Positions 17,766 through 27,163 of a DNA stretch of 64,000 bases are shown one piece after another. How positions within the stretch are numbered: position 1 is the first letter of the stretch; the number at the start of each line of letters is the position of its first letter. The DNA lies in the NCBI RefSeq assembly GCF_007176755.1, contig NZ_BJTV01000007.1, positions 1-64,000 of the forward strand, in the 5' to 3' direction. The notes beneath the pieces were generated by a model. The model saw nothing but the letters and a program-made list of their open reading frames with translations, searched no databases and was not told where the DNA came from. This stretch comes from Streptomyces sp. 1-11. Its GTDB lineage: Bacteria > Actinomycetota > Actinomycetes > Streptomycetales > Streptomycetaceae. The position numbers and the translations under genes are program-made.

Positions 17766-18089
17766 TCAGGTGGGCGTGCCGCCGTGCGGCTGCAGGAAGA
17801 CCTCGTCGACGTAGCACCAGGCCCATGCCTCGCCGGGGTCCGCGGAGCGTACGAGCGGGTGCCCCGTCGCTTCGAAATGGGCGGTGGCGTGGGCGCCCGG
17901 CGCACTGTCCGAGCAGCCCATGTGGCCGCAGGCCAGACACAGCCGCAGGCCCCCTCCGCCGCCCCCTCGGGCGGCGCACTCCTGGCATGCGGCGCTCAGG
18001 GGCGTCGGCGCCGCGTCCGCCTGCGGCAGATGTGCGCAGCCGCGCCCCTCGGGACGGCCGCCGTCCGGTCGTACGACCCAGTCGGTCAT
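17766..18089 (-). CDS. UBP-type zinc-finger protein
   Basis: A 107-residue protein consisting of one UBP-type (BUZ) zinc finger. Candidate ligands are CxxC (CQECAARG), CxxCGxxGC (CLACGHMGC) and the His residues of HATAHFEATGHPLV. Eukaryotic versions bind the ubiquitin C-terminus. In actinobacteria the fold stands alone and its ligand is unknown. No functional partner is adjacent. Confidence 0.85.
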   Translation of the reverse strand: MTDWVVRPDGGRPEGRGCAHLPQADAAPTPLSAACQECAARGGGGGGLRLCLACGHMGCSDSAPGAHATAHFEATGHPLVRSADPGEAWAWCYVDEVFLQPHGGTPT

Positions 18090-18265
18090 GGTGTTCCTGT
18101 TCCTTCGTGCCGGTCGCCGCTGGTCACCTCATCCCAGCTTTCCCGCGCGCACCGCGCACCGGATGCGCCCGGGAGCCCGGACCGGGTGCCATGCGGCGGG
18201 CGCCGGGTACCCGGCCGACGCCGGCGCAGTGTGCGCCGGATACGGAAGCGCGAAAGGCAGGCGTC

Positions 18266-18685
18266 ATGGCTCAACATGTACGTGACATCATGACCAGCCG
18301 GCTGGTGGCGGTGGAACCGCAGGCGTCGGTGACGGCGGTGGCGCAGAAGATGCGCGACGAGGACATCGGGGCCGTACTGATCATCGAGGACGACGAGCTG
18401 CGCGGCCTCGTCAGCGACCGCGACCTCGTGGTGCGTGCCCTCGCCGAGGGCGGCGACCCGGAGCAGCGGACCGTCGCCTCCGCCTGCAGCGGCGACGTGA
18501 TCACGGTGACCCCCGACGAGGACCTCGACCGGGCGGCACGGATCATGCGCGAGCACTCCATCCGCCGTCTCCCGGTGATGGAGCAGGGCCACCCCGTCGG
18601 CATCGTCTCGCTCGGCGACATGGCGATCGAACGGGACTCCGAGTCGGCGCTCGGCGACATCAGCGCGGCCAAGCCGAACCAGTAG
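18266..18685 (+). CDS. Double CBS-domain protein
   Basis: A 139-residue protein starting MAQHVRDIMTSRLVAV, with two CBS motifs (~8-60 and ~75-125) forming one Bateman module. The typical GLVSDRDLV and GIVSLGDMA elements close each half. Bateman modules bind adenine nucleotides and act as energy or ionic-strength sensors. No catalytic domain is attached, so it probably acts in trans on another protein. Confidence 0.88.
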   Translation: MAQHVRDIMTSRLVAVEPQASVTAVAQKMRDEDIGAVLIIEDDELRGLVSDRDLVVRALAEGGDPEQRTVASACSGDVITVTPDEDLDRAARIMREHSIRRLPVMEQGHPVGIVSLGDMAIERDSESALGDISAAKPNQ

Positions 18686-18882
18686 CCCGCACCGGCCCGG
18701 TACGCCGCACCGGCACGACAGGAGCACGGTGTGCCCGTACCGGCGCGCACCCGCGCGCCGTGCGGGCACGCCGTCGTACACGGCCCACGGCGCCGGCGGT
18801 GTGGGACCGCGCGAGCGGGGGCACAGGGATGCTGCGGCGTCCCCCACGGTCACGGAGACCCGCCCGAAATGTGGGAGGGCAC

Positions 18883-19908
18883 ATGGACGTGCTGGCCCGG
18901 CTGGACCGGTATCAACGGCGCCACCGGTGGGCGGGCATGCCGATCGCGGTCGTGTACAAGTTCTTCGACGACCAGGCCACGTACCTCGCCGCACTGCTGA
19001 CGTACTACGGCTTCGTCTCCCTGTTCCCGCTGCTGCTGCTCCTCGTCGCGATCCTCAGCGGCGCCCTGCACGGCAACCCCGGACTCCAGCACTCCGTGCT
19101 GCACTCCGCGCTCGGCGAGTTCCCGGTGATCGGCGACCAGCTCGGGCAGAACGTCCACTCCTTCCACGGCAGCGGCGCCGCGCTCGCGGTGGGCGTGGTC
19201 GGCAGCCTCTACGGCGCCCTGGGGGTGGCCCAGGCGGTCCAGCACGCCCTGAACAAGATCTTCGCCGTGCCGCGACACGCGCGTCCCGACCCCCTGCGCT
19301 CGCGGTTGCGGGGCCTGAGCTTCCTGCTGCTGCTCGCGGTCGGCCTGGGTCTGACGACTGCCCTGTCCGCCGCGGAATCCGCCGCCAGTATCTTCGGGAC
19401 CAGCCTCGCGGTCGGTATCCGGGTCCTCGTCGGCGTCGCGGGCATAGCGGTCAACGCGGCGCTCCTGCTGCTGAGCTTCCGCATCATGACCCGGTGCCGG
19501 CCTCCGCTGCGCTTCGTGTACGGCCCCACGCTGGGCGCTGCGTGCGCCTGGCAGGTGCTCCAGTGGGGCGGCTCCTACTACGTCGGACACGTGCTCCGGG
19601 GCGCCACGGCGACCTACGGGATGTTCGGCATCGTGCTCGGACTGCTCGCATGGGTCTATCTGGCCGCCGTGGTGTATCTGGCCACGGCCGAGATCATCGC
19701 CGTGCGCTTCCTGCGCCTGTGGCCCCGCAGCCTGGCCACGCCGTTCACCGACCACGTCCACCTCGCGAGGGGCGACCTGCGCGCCTACCGCTCGTACGCG
19801 ACGGCCGAGTCCTTCAAGGGCTTCGAGAAGATCTCCGTCCACTTCGGCAAGCCCCCGCCGCCCGCCGTCGGTGACACGGGCCACCCGCCCCCCGACAGCG
19901 GCCGGTGA
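18883..19908 (+). CDS. YihY/BrkB-family membrane protein
   Basis: A 341-residue protein with about six membrane helices, including ALLTYYGFVSLFPLLLLLVAIL near the start and the conserved GVVGSLYGALG and YGMFGIVLGLLAWVYL segments. The ATG at 18883 follows GGGAGGGC and is preferred over an upstream start that adds 41 atypical residues. The family was once called ribonuclease BN. Members are inner-membrane proteins of uncertain, possibly transport-related, function. Confidence 0.9.
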   Translation: MDVLARLDRYQRRHRWAGMPIAVVYKFFDDQATYLAALLTYYGFVSLFPLLLLLVAILSGALHGNPGLQHSVLHSALGEFPVIGDQLGQNVHSFHGSGAALAVGVVGSLYGALGVAQAVQHALNKIFAVPRHARPDPLRSRLRGLSFLLLLAVGLGLTTALSAAESAASIFGTSLAVGIRVLVGVAGIAVNAALLLLSFRIMTRCRPPLRFVYGPTLGAACAWQVLQWGGSYYVGHVLRGATATYGMFGIVLGLLAWVYLAAVVYLATAEIIAVRFLRLWPRSLATPFTDHVHLARGDLRAYRSYATAESFKGFEKISVHFGKPPPPAVGDTGHPPPDSGR

Positions 19909-19930
19909 CACTCCCTCCCGTCCTCGGGGA

Positions 19931-19977
19931 GCGGCCGCCCGGGGGACGCGCGTGCGCGTCGGTCCACGGGCGGCCGC
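19931..19977. terminator. Bidirectional terminator hairpin
   Basis: Perfect 11-bp arms at 19931-19941 and 19967-19977 enclose a second perfect hairpin at 19945-19960 (arms GACGCGC/GCGCGTC). It lies between the convergent yihY-type and GH31 genes and can serve both. Confidence 0.75.
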
Positions 19978-20000
19978 GGTGCGGGCCTCCTCCCGCCGTC

Positions 20001-23000
20001 CTACCGGTAGGTGACGGTGACAGGGGTGTGCACGTCGTGCCGGGGGAGGGCGATGGTCAGCGTCCCGGTGCCGTCGTCCCAGTGGTAGGCGTCCGGGCGG
20101 AGCCTGGTCCCGTCGGCGGTCACCTCGGCGGGGGCCGCACCGCCCAGGAGCGTCAGCGTCCACCGGCGCTTGTGGACCTGCCCCGGGAACGACCCTCTGA
20201 CCGGGCTGATCGACACGCTGTGCCGTGAACCGGTCTGCCGGTACCGGATCGTCGTCGTGGCGCTCCTGCGCGCGCTGGTCCCGTTGTCCTCGTAGAGGCG
20301 GTACGAGCCCGGGGCGCCGGTGGAGACGGTCAGTGTGACGTCGGTCAGGGCGCCGTGGCCGTCGCCGGTCACGTCGTGCGTCCGCGTGGGCACGATGCCG
20401 CCGGCCCTGACGAACACCGGCATCGAGTCGAGACCGGTGGTGACGTCGTGGGTGGTTCCGCCGGTGTAGGTCTCGCCGGTGAAGTAGTCGGTCCACCGGC
20501 CCGGCGGGAACCACACCGGCCTGGTCGCGGAGGCGCCGGGGGTGGTCACCGGAGCGACCAGCATGTCGGAGCCGTAGAAGTACTCGCTGTCCGCGACGGC
20601 GTACGCCTGCGGCTCGTCCGGGTACTCGAGATAGGCCGGGCGCACGATCGGCACGCCGGTGCGGTGCGCCTCCTCGGCGAGCGAGTAGGTGTAGGGCACC
20701 AGGTTCTCGCGGAGGTTCAGGAACTTGTCGGCCGACCGCCGTGCCGCCGTCCCGTACTGCCAGGGCAGCCGGTCGCTGTGGTTGCTGTGCAGGCGGTCGA
20801 TGGGCTGGAACGCGCCGAACTGGACCCAGCGCGCGTACAGGTCGTCGGGCAGCTTGTGCGTGGTGCGGAGCTTCCCGCCGTCCGTGTAGGTCTCCGAACC
20901 GGTCAGCCCCGTGGTGTCGTTGTGGCCGCCGATGTCGTGGGTGACGGCGGCCATCCCGGTCGCGGCGGACTCGCCCGGCGTGTAGCCGACCTCCTGCCTG
21001 AGCACCCCCCATGTGGAGGACGTGTCGCCGGTGAAGTGGACGGTCGTGCGCTTGTCCGCCCACGGCCCGGTCGGCAGCGCCTGCTGACCGCTGTACCCGC
21101 CGGCCTGCAGCGAGCCGTAGGCCCGGGAGAGGACGAAGCCACGTTCGGCGGAACCGGCCGCGGCGTACTGCTGGTTGATCCAGGCGTCCGGGGTCACGCC
21201 CGCCAGTGAGGACTGCGACGCGTCGCAGCACCAGTCGAGCCACCAGAAGTCGTTGCCCTGCCGGTCCATCGTGCGGTGCAGGTCCATGTACGCCTTGAGC
21301 TGGTCGGGGTCGCCGAAGTCGAAGGTGTAGCAGTTGTCCTGGACACTGGCGGCCGGGGCGCAGCCTCCCTTGGTCAGCTTGCCCTTGGCCGTGGCCTGCG
21401 CCTGGGCGAACTGGGGATCGGAGGCGAGGATGCCGGGGTGCACGTTGAGCGTGTTGTGCAGTCCCTCGGACGCCGACCAGTCGAAGAAGCCCTTGGGATC
21501 GGGGAACCGGGCCGGATCCATCTCCCAGCCGCTCCAGTCGTTCACGGCCTTGAAGTCCGTGTCGGTGACCAGGACGTCCAGCGGAACGCCCTCGGACCGG
21601 AACGCGGGCAGGATCCTGTCCCGGTAGTCGGCAGCGGTGCGGTCGATGTACTCGGAGTACCAGACGCCGTAGGCCCACCGGGGCAGCAGCGCGGGAGGAC
21701 CGGTCAGCGTGGCCAGGTCCGCCAGCGCCCGCTTGTAGTCGTGTCCGAAGCCGAAGAGGTAGCCGTCCTGGTAGGGGGCGCCGCCGTGGCCGGGCCGCTG
21801 AGTGACCTGCTGCCGTGCGGTGTCGTACAGGGCCGACGGCGTGTCGTCCAGGAGGTACCACCCGTCCTTGTTGAGCAGGCCGGGCGTGGTCACGACGGGG
21901 GAGTCGCCGTTCACTCCGTCCAGGCCGCGGCGGTACCCGCCGAGCGCGATGTGCGGCGGGGGAGCGGCCGCGTCCGGGGCGGCCACGGACACGGTGTCCG
22001 CGTTGACGTGGCAGCTCGCCGTGTCCGGACAGGTCAGGGTGATGTCGTCGGCGCCCGCCTTGAGGGTCACGGGCACCGAGGCGGTCTGCCAGTCGTCCCA
22101 GTCCTTCGTCGCCGGGAAGGTGAGGGTGCCGGTGGCGCCGCCCGCTTCGACGCCGGCGGTGCGGCTCTCGTGCCGGCCGTCGCCGCCCGTGCCGTTGGCG
22201 TACCGCACCCGCAGGGTGTAGACGCCGTCGGCGGGCACGCCGACCACGTGGGTCGACAGGCTCGCTCCCTGGTTGAGTTCGGCGACGAAGCCGGTGCCCG
22301 CGTATCCCGCGTGGTCGGTGGCGGCGGCCGCCGTGCCCCCGGTCCGCGCGGCCTCCGCCTCGCAGCTCACGCCGAAACGGCAGTCCGGGATCGCGGTGGC
22401 CGAGGCCGGCGGGTAGGGGTCGCCGGCGCGTACGAGTGCGACGCTGTCCAGGTTGACGTCACCGGAGTCCGAGGCGGTGCGGGTCAGGGCGACGGTGTGG
22501 TGTCCCGCGCCGAGTCGCAGGCTCGCGGTCGCCAGGCCCCAGGTGTCCCAGTCGGCCGTGGTCGGCATACTCACCGTCTGCGGCGCGCCGCCGTCCACGG
22601 TCAGGGTCAGCGTGCGCGTCCTGGTCTGGCCGTCACCGCCACGGGAGTTGGCGTACCTCAGGCCCAGCTCGTAGGCGCCGGCATCGCTGACATCGATGTC
22701 AGCGGAGACCGAACTGCCGGTGCCTTCGAAACCCGCCGCGAAGCCGGTGCCGGTGTGCCCGCGGTGGTCGGAGGCCAGGGAGACCCCGCTGAGCCGCAGA
22801 CTCTCGGCCTCGCACAGCGCGCCCAGGGTGCAGGTCAGGCGGTGCCAGGGGGTGGCGGTCACCGGTGTACCGCCGGCTGTGAGCCGCACGGAGAGGTTCT
22901 CGGCGTCGAACGCGCCGGAGCCTACCCGGTAACGCACCGTCATACCCGTGGTCTTGATGGTGAGCCAGCCGCCGGACGTGGTGGCGGTGTAGGCCGCTGG

Positions 23001-23270
23001 TGCGAATCCGTCGCGGCCGATGGCGTTGAACGTCGGATCGTCGGTGAACTCGCCGTCTCCCGCGTACTCGGTGCGGATGAGGGTGGGCGAGAGGATCTGG
23101 AAGCGGGCGTCCCCGGAGGAGACGGTCGGGACGGTCGCCCGCGTGGCGGCCTCGGCCGTCGCCGCACCGGTGTGGGCCACCATCGTTCCGGCGGCCGTGA
23201 CGAGGGCGACGGCGCCCCCCACCAGCCGCCGCGCTGATCTCAGCCGACGGCTGGTCCCTATGGCTGGCAT
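20001..23270 (-). CDS. Secreted GH31 glycosidase with two inserted CBM35-like modules
   Basis: A 1,089-residue protein from the ATG at 23270, preceded by ACAGGAG. It has a basic n-region, a hydrophobic stretch and an Ala-rich cleavage site at ~40. The N-terminal beta domain is interrupted by two CBM35-like modules of ~130 residues, each starting CEAE and containing a GGDG-type sugar-binding loop with WDxW. The GH31 barrel follows. Its probable nucleophile is Asp679 (WWLDW) and its acid/base Asp749 (HFTGDTSSTW). The C-terminus has GH31 beta domains. The family cleaves alpha-glucosidic, alpha-xylosidic or alpha-galactosidic bonds. Substrate is not predictable here. No sugar transporter or regulator is adjacent. 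Confidence 0.9.
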   Translation of the reverse strand: MPAIGTSRRLRSARRLVGGAVALVTAAGTMVAHTGAATAEAATRATVPTVSSGDARFQILSPTLIRTEYAGDGEFTDDPTFNAIGRDGFAPAAYTATTSGGWLTIKTTGMTVRYRVGSGAFDAENLSVRLTAGGTPVTATPWHRLTCTLGALCEAESLRLSGVSLASDHRGHTGTGFAAGFEGTGSSVSADIDVSDAGAYELGLRYANSRGGDGQTRTRTLTLTVDGGAPQTVSMPTTADWDTWGLATASLRLGAGHHTVALTRTASDSGDVNLDSVALVRAGDPYPPASATAIPDCRFGVSCEAEAARTGGTAAAATDHAGYAGTGFVAELNQGASLSTHVVGVPADGVYTLRVRYANGTGGDGRHESRTAGVEAGGATGTLTFPATKDWDDWQTASVPVTLKAGADDITLTCPDTASCHVNADTVSVAAPDAAAPPPHIALGGYRRGLDGVNGDSPVVTTPGLLNKDGWYLLDDTPSALYDTARQQVTQRPGHGGAPYQDGYLFGFGHDYKRALADLATLTGPPALLPRWAYGVWYSEYIDRTAADYRDRILPAFRSEGVPLDVLVTDTDFKAVNDWSGWEMDPARFPDPKGFFDWSASEGLHNTLNVHPGILASDPQFAQAQATAKGKLTKGGCAPAASVQDNCYTFDFGDPDQLKAYMDLHRTMDRQGNDFWWLDWCCDASQSSLAGVTPDAWINQQYAAAGSAERGFVLSRAYGSLQAGGYSGQQALPTGPWADKRTTVHFTGDTSSTWGVLRQEVGYTPGESAATGMAAVTHDIGGHNDTTGLTGSETYTDGGKLRTTHKLPDDLYARWVQFGAFQPIDRLHSNHSDRLPWQYGTAARRSADKFLNLRENLVPYTYSLAEEAHRTGVPIVRPAYLEYPDEPQAYAVADSEYFYGSDMLVAPVTTPGASATRPVWFPPGRWTDYFTGETYTGGTTHDVTTGLDSMPVFVRAGGIVPTRTHDVTGDGHGALTDVTLTVSTGAPGSYRLYEDNGTSARRSATTTIRYRQTGSRHSVSISPVRGSFPGQVHKRRWTLTLLGGAAPAEVTADGTRLRPDAYHWDDGTGTLTIALPRHDVHTPVTVTYR

Positions 23271-24012
23271 GCGCAACTCCGTTCTCCTGTCGACCGGGTG
23301 ACTCATCCGTCCTGCGCACGTCATGGCGCCGACAGCGCCGCGCAGGGTGCGTCTGGGTCCCCGGGGGGCGAGGTGCGGACGTACCAGGAGCACGCGGTCC
23401 GGTAGGGCCGGGGCGCGCTCTTCCAACGATGTAAATCACGCACCCAGCATGAGAGCACGTCGTCTCGCGGGGTGTCCATAAGGAGGGCGGCGGCAGTGCG
23501 GGCAAGCCCGTCCGCCGGTGAGGTCTCCGAGGCGAACCTCGTGGGCACCCCGGCGGGGTCGATGCCTCACGCGAGGCGGCGCGCCCTCGCCCGGTTCACG
23601 ACGCCTGCCCCAAGGCAGGGACTCAAGTGGCCGTTCGGACCGAGGTCCTTGACCTCGATGGCGCAACTGGCCGCGCGGCTCAGGACTCTGCTTCACGGCG
23701 CGTTCCCCCGAGCCGGTGCGGGTGGTTGTCACTCACTTTCGGGTGTCGGTCAGGTGGCGGGGTGGGCCTGCGGAGCAACGTTCCTGGCGGTGGTACGGGT
23801 TGACGGGGTGTCAAAGAGCAGATTCCACCTGTTGATGCATCATGCAGGTAAGAGTCACGGAATTATGGGTGATAGGTAACAACGCTCGTGTACTGCGCGT
23901 ATCAGGCGTGGCGGTGGGGAGGGTGGGTTGTGCGGCCCACCAAGTGCACAGCACACCCGGTGCCATGGGTGCCGGCCGTGCGAACGAAGCGCAGGCAGAA
24001 CGGAGCGAGATC
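23271..24012. other. 742-bp gene-free region with clustered stem-loops
   Basis: No gene is supported here. Bases 23520-23660 hold several short perfect inverted repeats: GCCTC/GAGGC at 23564-23577, CCTGCC/GGCAGG at 23604-23619, and CGAGGTC/GACCTCG at 23641-23657. The right part (23800-23900) is less GC-rich and probably carries the promoter of the next small gene. The left end holds the GH31 promoter and ribosome site. Confidence 0.5.
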
Positions 24013-24273
24013 ATGCAGACCACCACCGCATCGACCGACCGAGTGCGGCACGACGTCCCGGCGGAGGACTTCCTGCTGGCGCCGCCCAAGTCCGCGGACC
24101 GCATCGCCTGCCGCGTCGATCCTCGCGACCTGCGGCGCCTGAACCTGTACGCGGTGCTGACCGCTGCCGGGATCGCTCCCTGGCCAGGGGACCGTGAAGT
24201 GATCGAGGAGCTCAGCGCGCTGCCCGACAGCGTGCACGCGGCCCTGCACCACTGGCTCAGCTCCGGCAGGTGA
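24013..24273 (+). CDS. Small hypothetical protein
   Basis: An 86-residue protein from an ATG preceded by GGAGCGAG. It has clear high third-position GC and ends DSVHAALHHWLSSGR. There is no signal peptide, membrane helix or metal motif. Small Streptomyces proteins of this kind, with an LNLYAVLTAAGIAPWPGD-like core, are common and uncharacterised. Upstream in-frame codons are atypical, so the internal ATG is preferred. Confidence 0.6.
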   Translation: MQTTTASTDRVRHDVPAEDFLLAPPKSADRIACRVDPRDLRRLNLYAVLTAAGIAPWPGDREVIEELSALPDSVHAALHHWLSSGR

Positions 24274-24444
24274 CGCCCTGGACGCCGCACAGCGCGTCCG
24301 CGGGATCGGCTGCGGGGAAGGAAGGCCTGCTCGATCGGCCGCGGACGCTACGCCCCTGACGGATCCGCCTGGCCAGAACTCGCCACGGAAATAGCGAGCA
24401 GTCGGGATGCGGGGGCGGCAAGGGGCGGCCTCGGGTGCATCGGC

Positions 24445-24885
24445 TCAGCGGGGCATCCAATGGTCCAGCTCCCGCGCTCGCCTGTCCAGCGCGGTGACGG
24501 CGGCGGCCGACGCGGTCAGGGGGTCGCCGGGAACCTGCACATCGCGCTGGACGCCACCACGCACATCGCCGGACCTCGGCTCGGGCATCTCCACCTCGAT
24601 TCCCGCGCGCCGCGCGAGCGCGAGCGCCGTCGCCACGAAGCCTTCGGAGAGCGCGAGGATCACGGAGTGCCCCGTCCGGCAGTGCCGGTCGACCAGGCCG
24701 CGTACGAAATCCGCGTACGCGGCCGGATCGACCTCGAGTGTGTCCGGGTCGCCCCAGTACTTGCCCTGGCCGATTCCCGAGGGCAGCTCGAGTTCCGCCT
24801 CGAACACCTCGATCTGTCGCATGAAGAGGCGGCCGGCACCGTTCGAGGGGTTCCACACGGTCTCGTCACCGATGTCGAAGTACAT
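24445..24885 (-). CDS. DUF6086-like protein
   Basis: A 146-residue protein from the ATG at 24885, preceded by GGGGAGGGGGAGCGG. It begins MYFDIGDETVWNPSNGAGRLF, which I recall as the start of the Streptomyces-specific DUF6086 family. It has a central helical region and an acidic/Arg-rich tail. The function is unknown. An open upstream extension of 34 residues is non-coding in composition. Confidence 0.65.
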   Translation of the reverse strand: MYFDIGDETVWNPSNGAGRLFMRQIEVFEAELELPSGIGQGKYWGDPDTLEVDPAAYADFVRGLVDRHCRTGHSVILALSEGFVATALALARRAGIEVEMPEPRSGDVRGGVQRDVQVPGDPLTASAAAVTALDRRARELDHWMPR

Positions 24886-25033
24886 GCTCGTCGCCGCTCC
24901 CCCTCCCCAGCCCGCTCCAGCACAGGTTAGAGGATCGGGCGGGTGGCAGGCGCGCGCACCAGCACACGCTCGACGGCCGTTCGTCACTCTGACATGCGGC
25001 GCCCTGGTGAGGCTGCCGGTCGGGGGCCCGCCG

Positions 25034-25978
25034 TCAGGCCAGGCAGGTGAGGGGGCGTCCGCCGTTGTAGGCGACCATGTCGCCGAGGGCGGCCGCGGCG
25101 TCGACGGGCCGGCCGAGCGGGCCGTCCTCCAGCTCCGCGTACGCCCGGTGCAGGTTGCCGACGATGCGCTCGGCGTCGAGCAGCCCGGCGTACTCGCCGA
25201 GGTCGGTCTCGCGGGCGGTCTCCAGGGGCGTCAGCCCGGCGTCGCGGCCCGCCCGGGCGGTGCGCTGCACGAACCGCAGGTAGCCGAGCACCTCGTCGAC
25301 CAGCTCGGGACCGGCGACCCCGCCGTGGCCGGGGACGATGGTCGTCGCGCCCAGCGGCTTCACCACCTCCTCCAGCACCTTCACGGCACCGGCCACGGAG
25401 CCCTGCAGGAGGAAGGGCGTGCCGCCGTTGAACAGCAGGTCGCCGCTGAACAGCAGCCCCCGTTCGGGCAGCCAGACGATGGAGTCGTTGGTGGTGTGGG
25501 CGGGCGTGCCGACGTGGCGCACCTCGGCGCGCAGGTCGTCGGACCACACCGTGACGCCCTCCGTGTAGGTGAGGAAGGGGGGTTCGATCGTGACGTCGCC
25601 CCACTCGACGTCGGTCCAGAACGCGGCCGCCGCGCCCGGCTCGCCCCACTGCAGGACGCTCGTCCGGGTCGCCTCGTGGCCGACGATGGTGGCGCCGTCG
25701 AACAGGTGGTTGCCGAAGGTGTGGTCGCCGTGGTGGTGGGTGTTGATCAGGGTCCGTACCGGCTGCGACGTGACGGTGCCGATCGCGTCCAGGTAGGCCC
25801 GCGTGCGCCGCACGGTCGAGCAGGCGTCCACGCTGATCACGCCGCGCCGCCCCACGAGGAACCCGGTGTTGTTGATCCACCAGCTGCCGTCGGGCTGTAT
25901 GTAGGCGAAGACGTTCTCGCTGACCTCCTCGACCCGGGGCGGGGGGAGGAGGCTGACGTCGTGGCGGACACTGCTCAC
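25034..25978 (-). CDS. MBL-fold metallo-hydrolase
   Basis: A 314-residue protein from a GTG start chosen because AGGAG lies 7 bases upstream. It has the metallo-beta-lactamase signature THHHGDHTFG, a second His (GTPAHTTND), metal-bridging Asp in LLFSGDLLFNGG, and His in VPGHGG, so a dinuclear metal site is complete. Such enzymes hydrolyse lactones, esters, thioesters or lactams. The overall pattern resembles cyclase/quinoprotein-relay type hydrolases. No partner gene is adjacent apart from the DUF427 gene downstream of which it lies. Confidence 0.88.
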   Translation of the reverse strand: MSSVRHDVSLLPPPRVEEVSENVFAYIQPDGSWWINNTGFLVGRRGVISVDACSTVRRTRAYLDAIGTVTSQPVRTLINTHHHGDHTFGNHLFDGATIVGHEATRTSVLQWGEPGAAAAFWTDVEWGDVTIEPPFLTYTEGVTVWSDDLRAEVRHVGTPAHTTNDSIVWLPERGLLFSGDLLFNGGTPFLLQGSVAGAVKVLEEVVKPLGATTIVPGHGGVAGPELVDEVLGYLRFVQRTARAGRDAGLTPLETARETDLGEYAGLLDAERIVGNLHRAYAELEDGPLGRPVDAAAALGDMVAYNGGRPLTCLA

Positions 25979-26152
25979 TGCGAACTCCTGTCGTGAGGAG
26001 GGGAGTTTCCCGGAGGGGTCACGGAGCTCCCACACCCGGCCGGGTTCGTCGAACCCCGCGGTGATCATCGCACCGGAGATCCACCGGCCGGTACCCCCAC
26101 CCCGGGGCGCCCGATCCGGTACCGCCACCCGGGGCACCCGGCGGCCGGCGTC

Positions 26153-26950
26153 TCAGCGGCGCCGGGTGAAGTGGGTGACCGGGCGTTCCAGACGCTCGCC
26201 GTCCACGGTGATGTCGACGGCTTCGTTGTAGAAGGCGAGCAGCCCCCTGATCGCGCCCACCGCGGGCAGCGGATCGGCGTAGCTCCACAGCACGTCGGCC
26301 GGGACGTCGTCCCCGGCGCGCCAGGACCAGTAAGCGGCGGTCCCCTTGTAGGGGCAGCCGGTGCTGTGCCCGGTGGGCTCGAACAGGTCCAGGCGGACGT
26401 CCTCGCGGGGCAGGTAGTAGCGGGTGGGCAGGCCCGTCTCGAAGAGCAGGACCGGGCGGCGGCTGCCGGCGACCGGTGTGCCGCCGATCTCGACCTGGAC
26501 GTGCCGGCTGCTGGGGAGGGCGTCGACCCGCTTGTGCGGGTCGCGGGGGTGGACGAAGATCTCCTCTTCCTCCTCGTACCAGTGGTCGAGGCCGGTGCCG
26601 GTGCGTCGGGCCCACTCGAAGGCGATGTGGTCCGCCAGGGCGGCCGAGGGGAAGGTCCAGGCGGCGTTGGCCCGTGACTCGCCGTCCGCCTCCAGGTCGT
26701 AGAAGACCGTCGATCCGGTGTGGACGCCGGTGGGCGGGTTCCGCGCCGGGCGCAGCAGGTCCTCGCGGACCTCGTCGCGCGGGAAGGCGTACAGCGGCAC
26801 CGGCACGCCGGGTTCCCACACGAGGACGGGGTGGCGGCTGTCGACGACCGTGACCCCGGCCGTACGGCCGCGCACCCAGCGGCCGCTGGGCTCCCAGAGG
26901 ATGCCCTCGGGGGTGCGGTGCGGCAGCCCTGGGACGCTGTTCGTGGTCAT
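26153..26950 (-). CDS. Double DUF427-domain protein
   Basis: A 265-residue protein with two DUF427 repeats (~20-120 and ~130-245). Each has the pattern RPVLLFETGLPTRYYLPREDV followed by STGCPYKGTAAYWSW; the first copy is diverged (GVHTGSTVFYDLEADG) and has lost the CPYKG element. GGAAGGAGC precedes the ATG. The family has no established role. It is divergent from the MMPL exporter, with a palindrome between them. Confidence 0.88.
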   Translation of the reverse strand: MTTNSVPGLPHRTPEGILWEPSGRWVRGRTAGVTVVDSRHPVLVWEPGVPVPLYAFPRDEVREDLLRPARNPPTGVHTGSTVFYDLEADGESRANAAWTFPSAALADHIAFEWARRTGTGLDHWYEEEEEIFVHPRDPHKRVDALPSSRHVQVEIGGTPVAGSRRPVLLFETGLPTRYYLPREDVRLDLFEPTGHSTGCPYKGTAAYWSWRAGDDVPADVLWSYADPLPAVGAIRGLLAFYNEAVDITVDGERLERPVTHFTRRR

Positions 26951-27036
26951 GTCCGGTGCTCCTTCCGGCCCGCCGGCGGGGGCCGCCCGATATCCGGTCG
27001 TGGCTGGGCGCGTCTGCTGGGATGATCCCGTTGCGC

Positions 27037-27054
27037 GGTCACTAGCATGTGACC
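27037..27054. promoter_or_regulatory. Palindromic operator candidate in a divergent promoter
   Basis: GGTCAC and GTGACC are perfect 6-bp arms around TAGCAT. It lies midway between the divergent DUF427 and MMPL genes and overlaps plausible promoter positions, including a TTGCGC element at 27031. It may bind a dimeric repressor; no regulator gene is adjacent. Confidence 0.5.
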
Positions 27055-27163
27055 CTAAGACAACCATTCGGCCGGTGTGTTGGACGCGCGCCGGCCGGGG
27101 TCGCCGATGCCGGGGTCCGCTCCCCGGGCTGCGGTGATCTTCCTGGCCAGGAGGACCCCCCGC

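Noticed and set aside
18850..21861. 1,003-codon minus-strand frame spanning the YihY and GH31 genes
   Set aside because: It lies in a different frame from GH31, has repetitive Arg/Gly/Pro composition and no recognisable domain.
21276..23237. 653-codon plus-strand frame opposite GH31
   Set aside because: Val/Gly/Arg-rich shadow of the GH31 coding strand.
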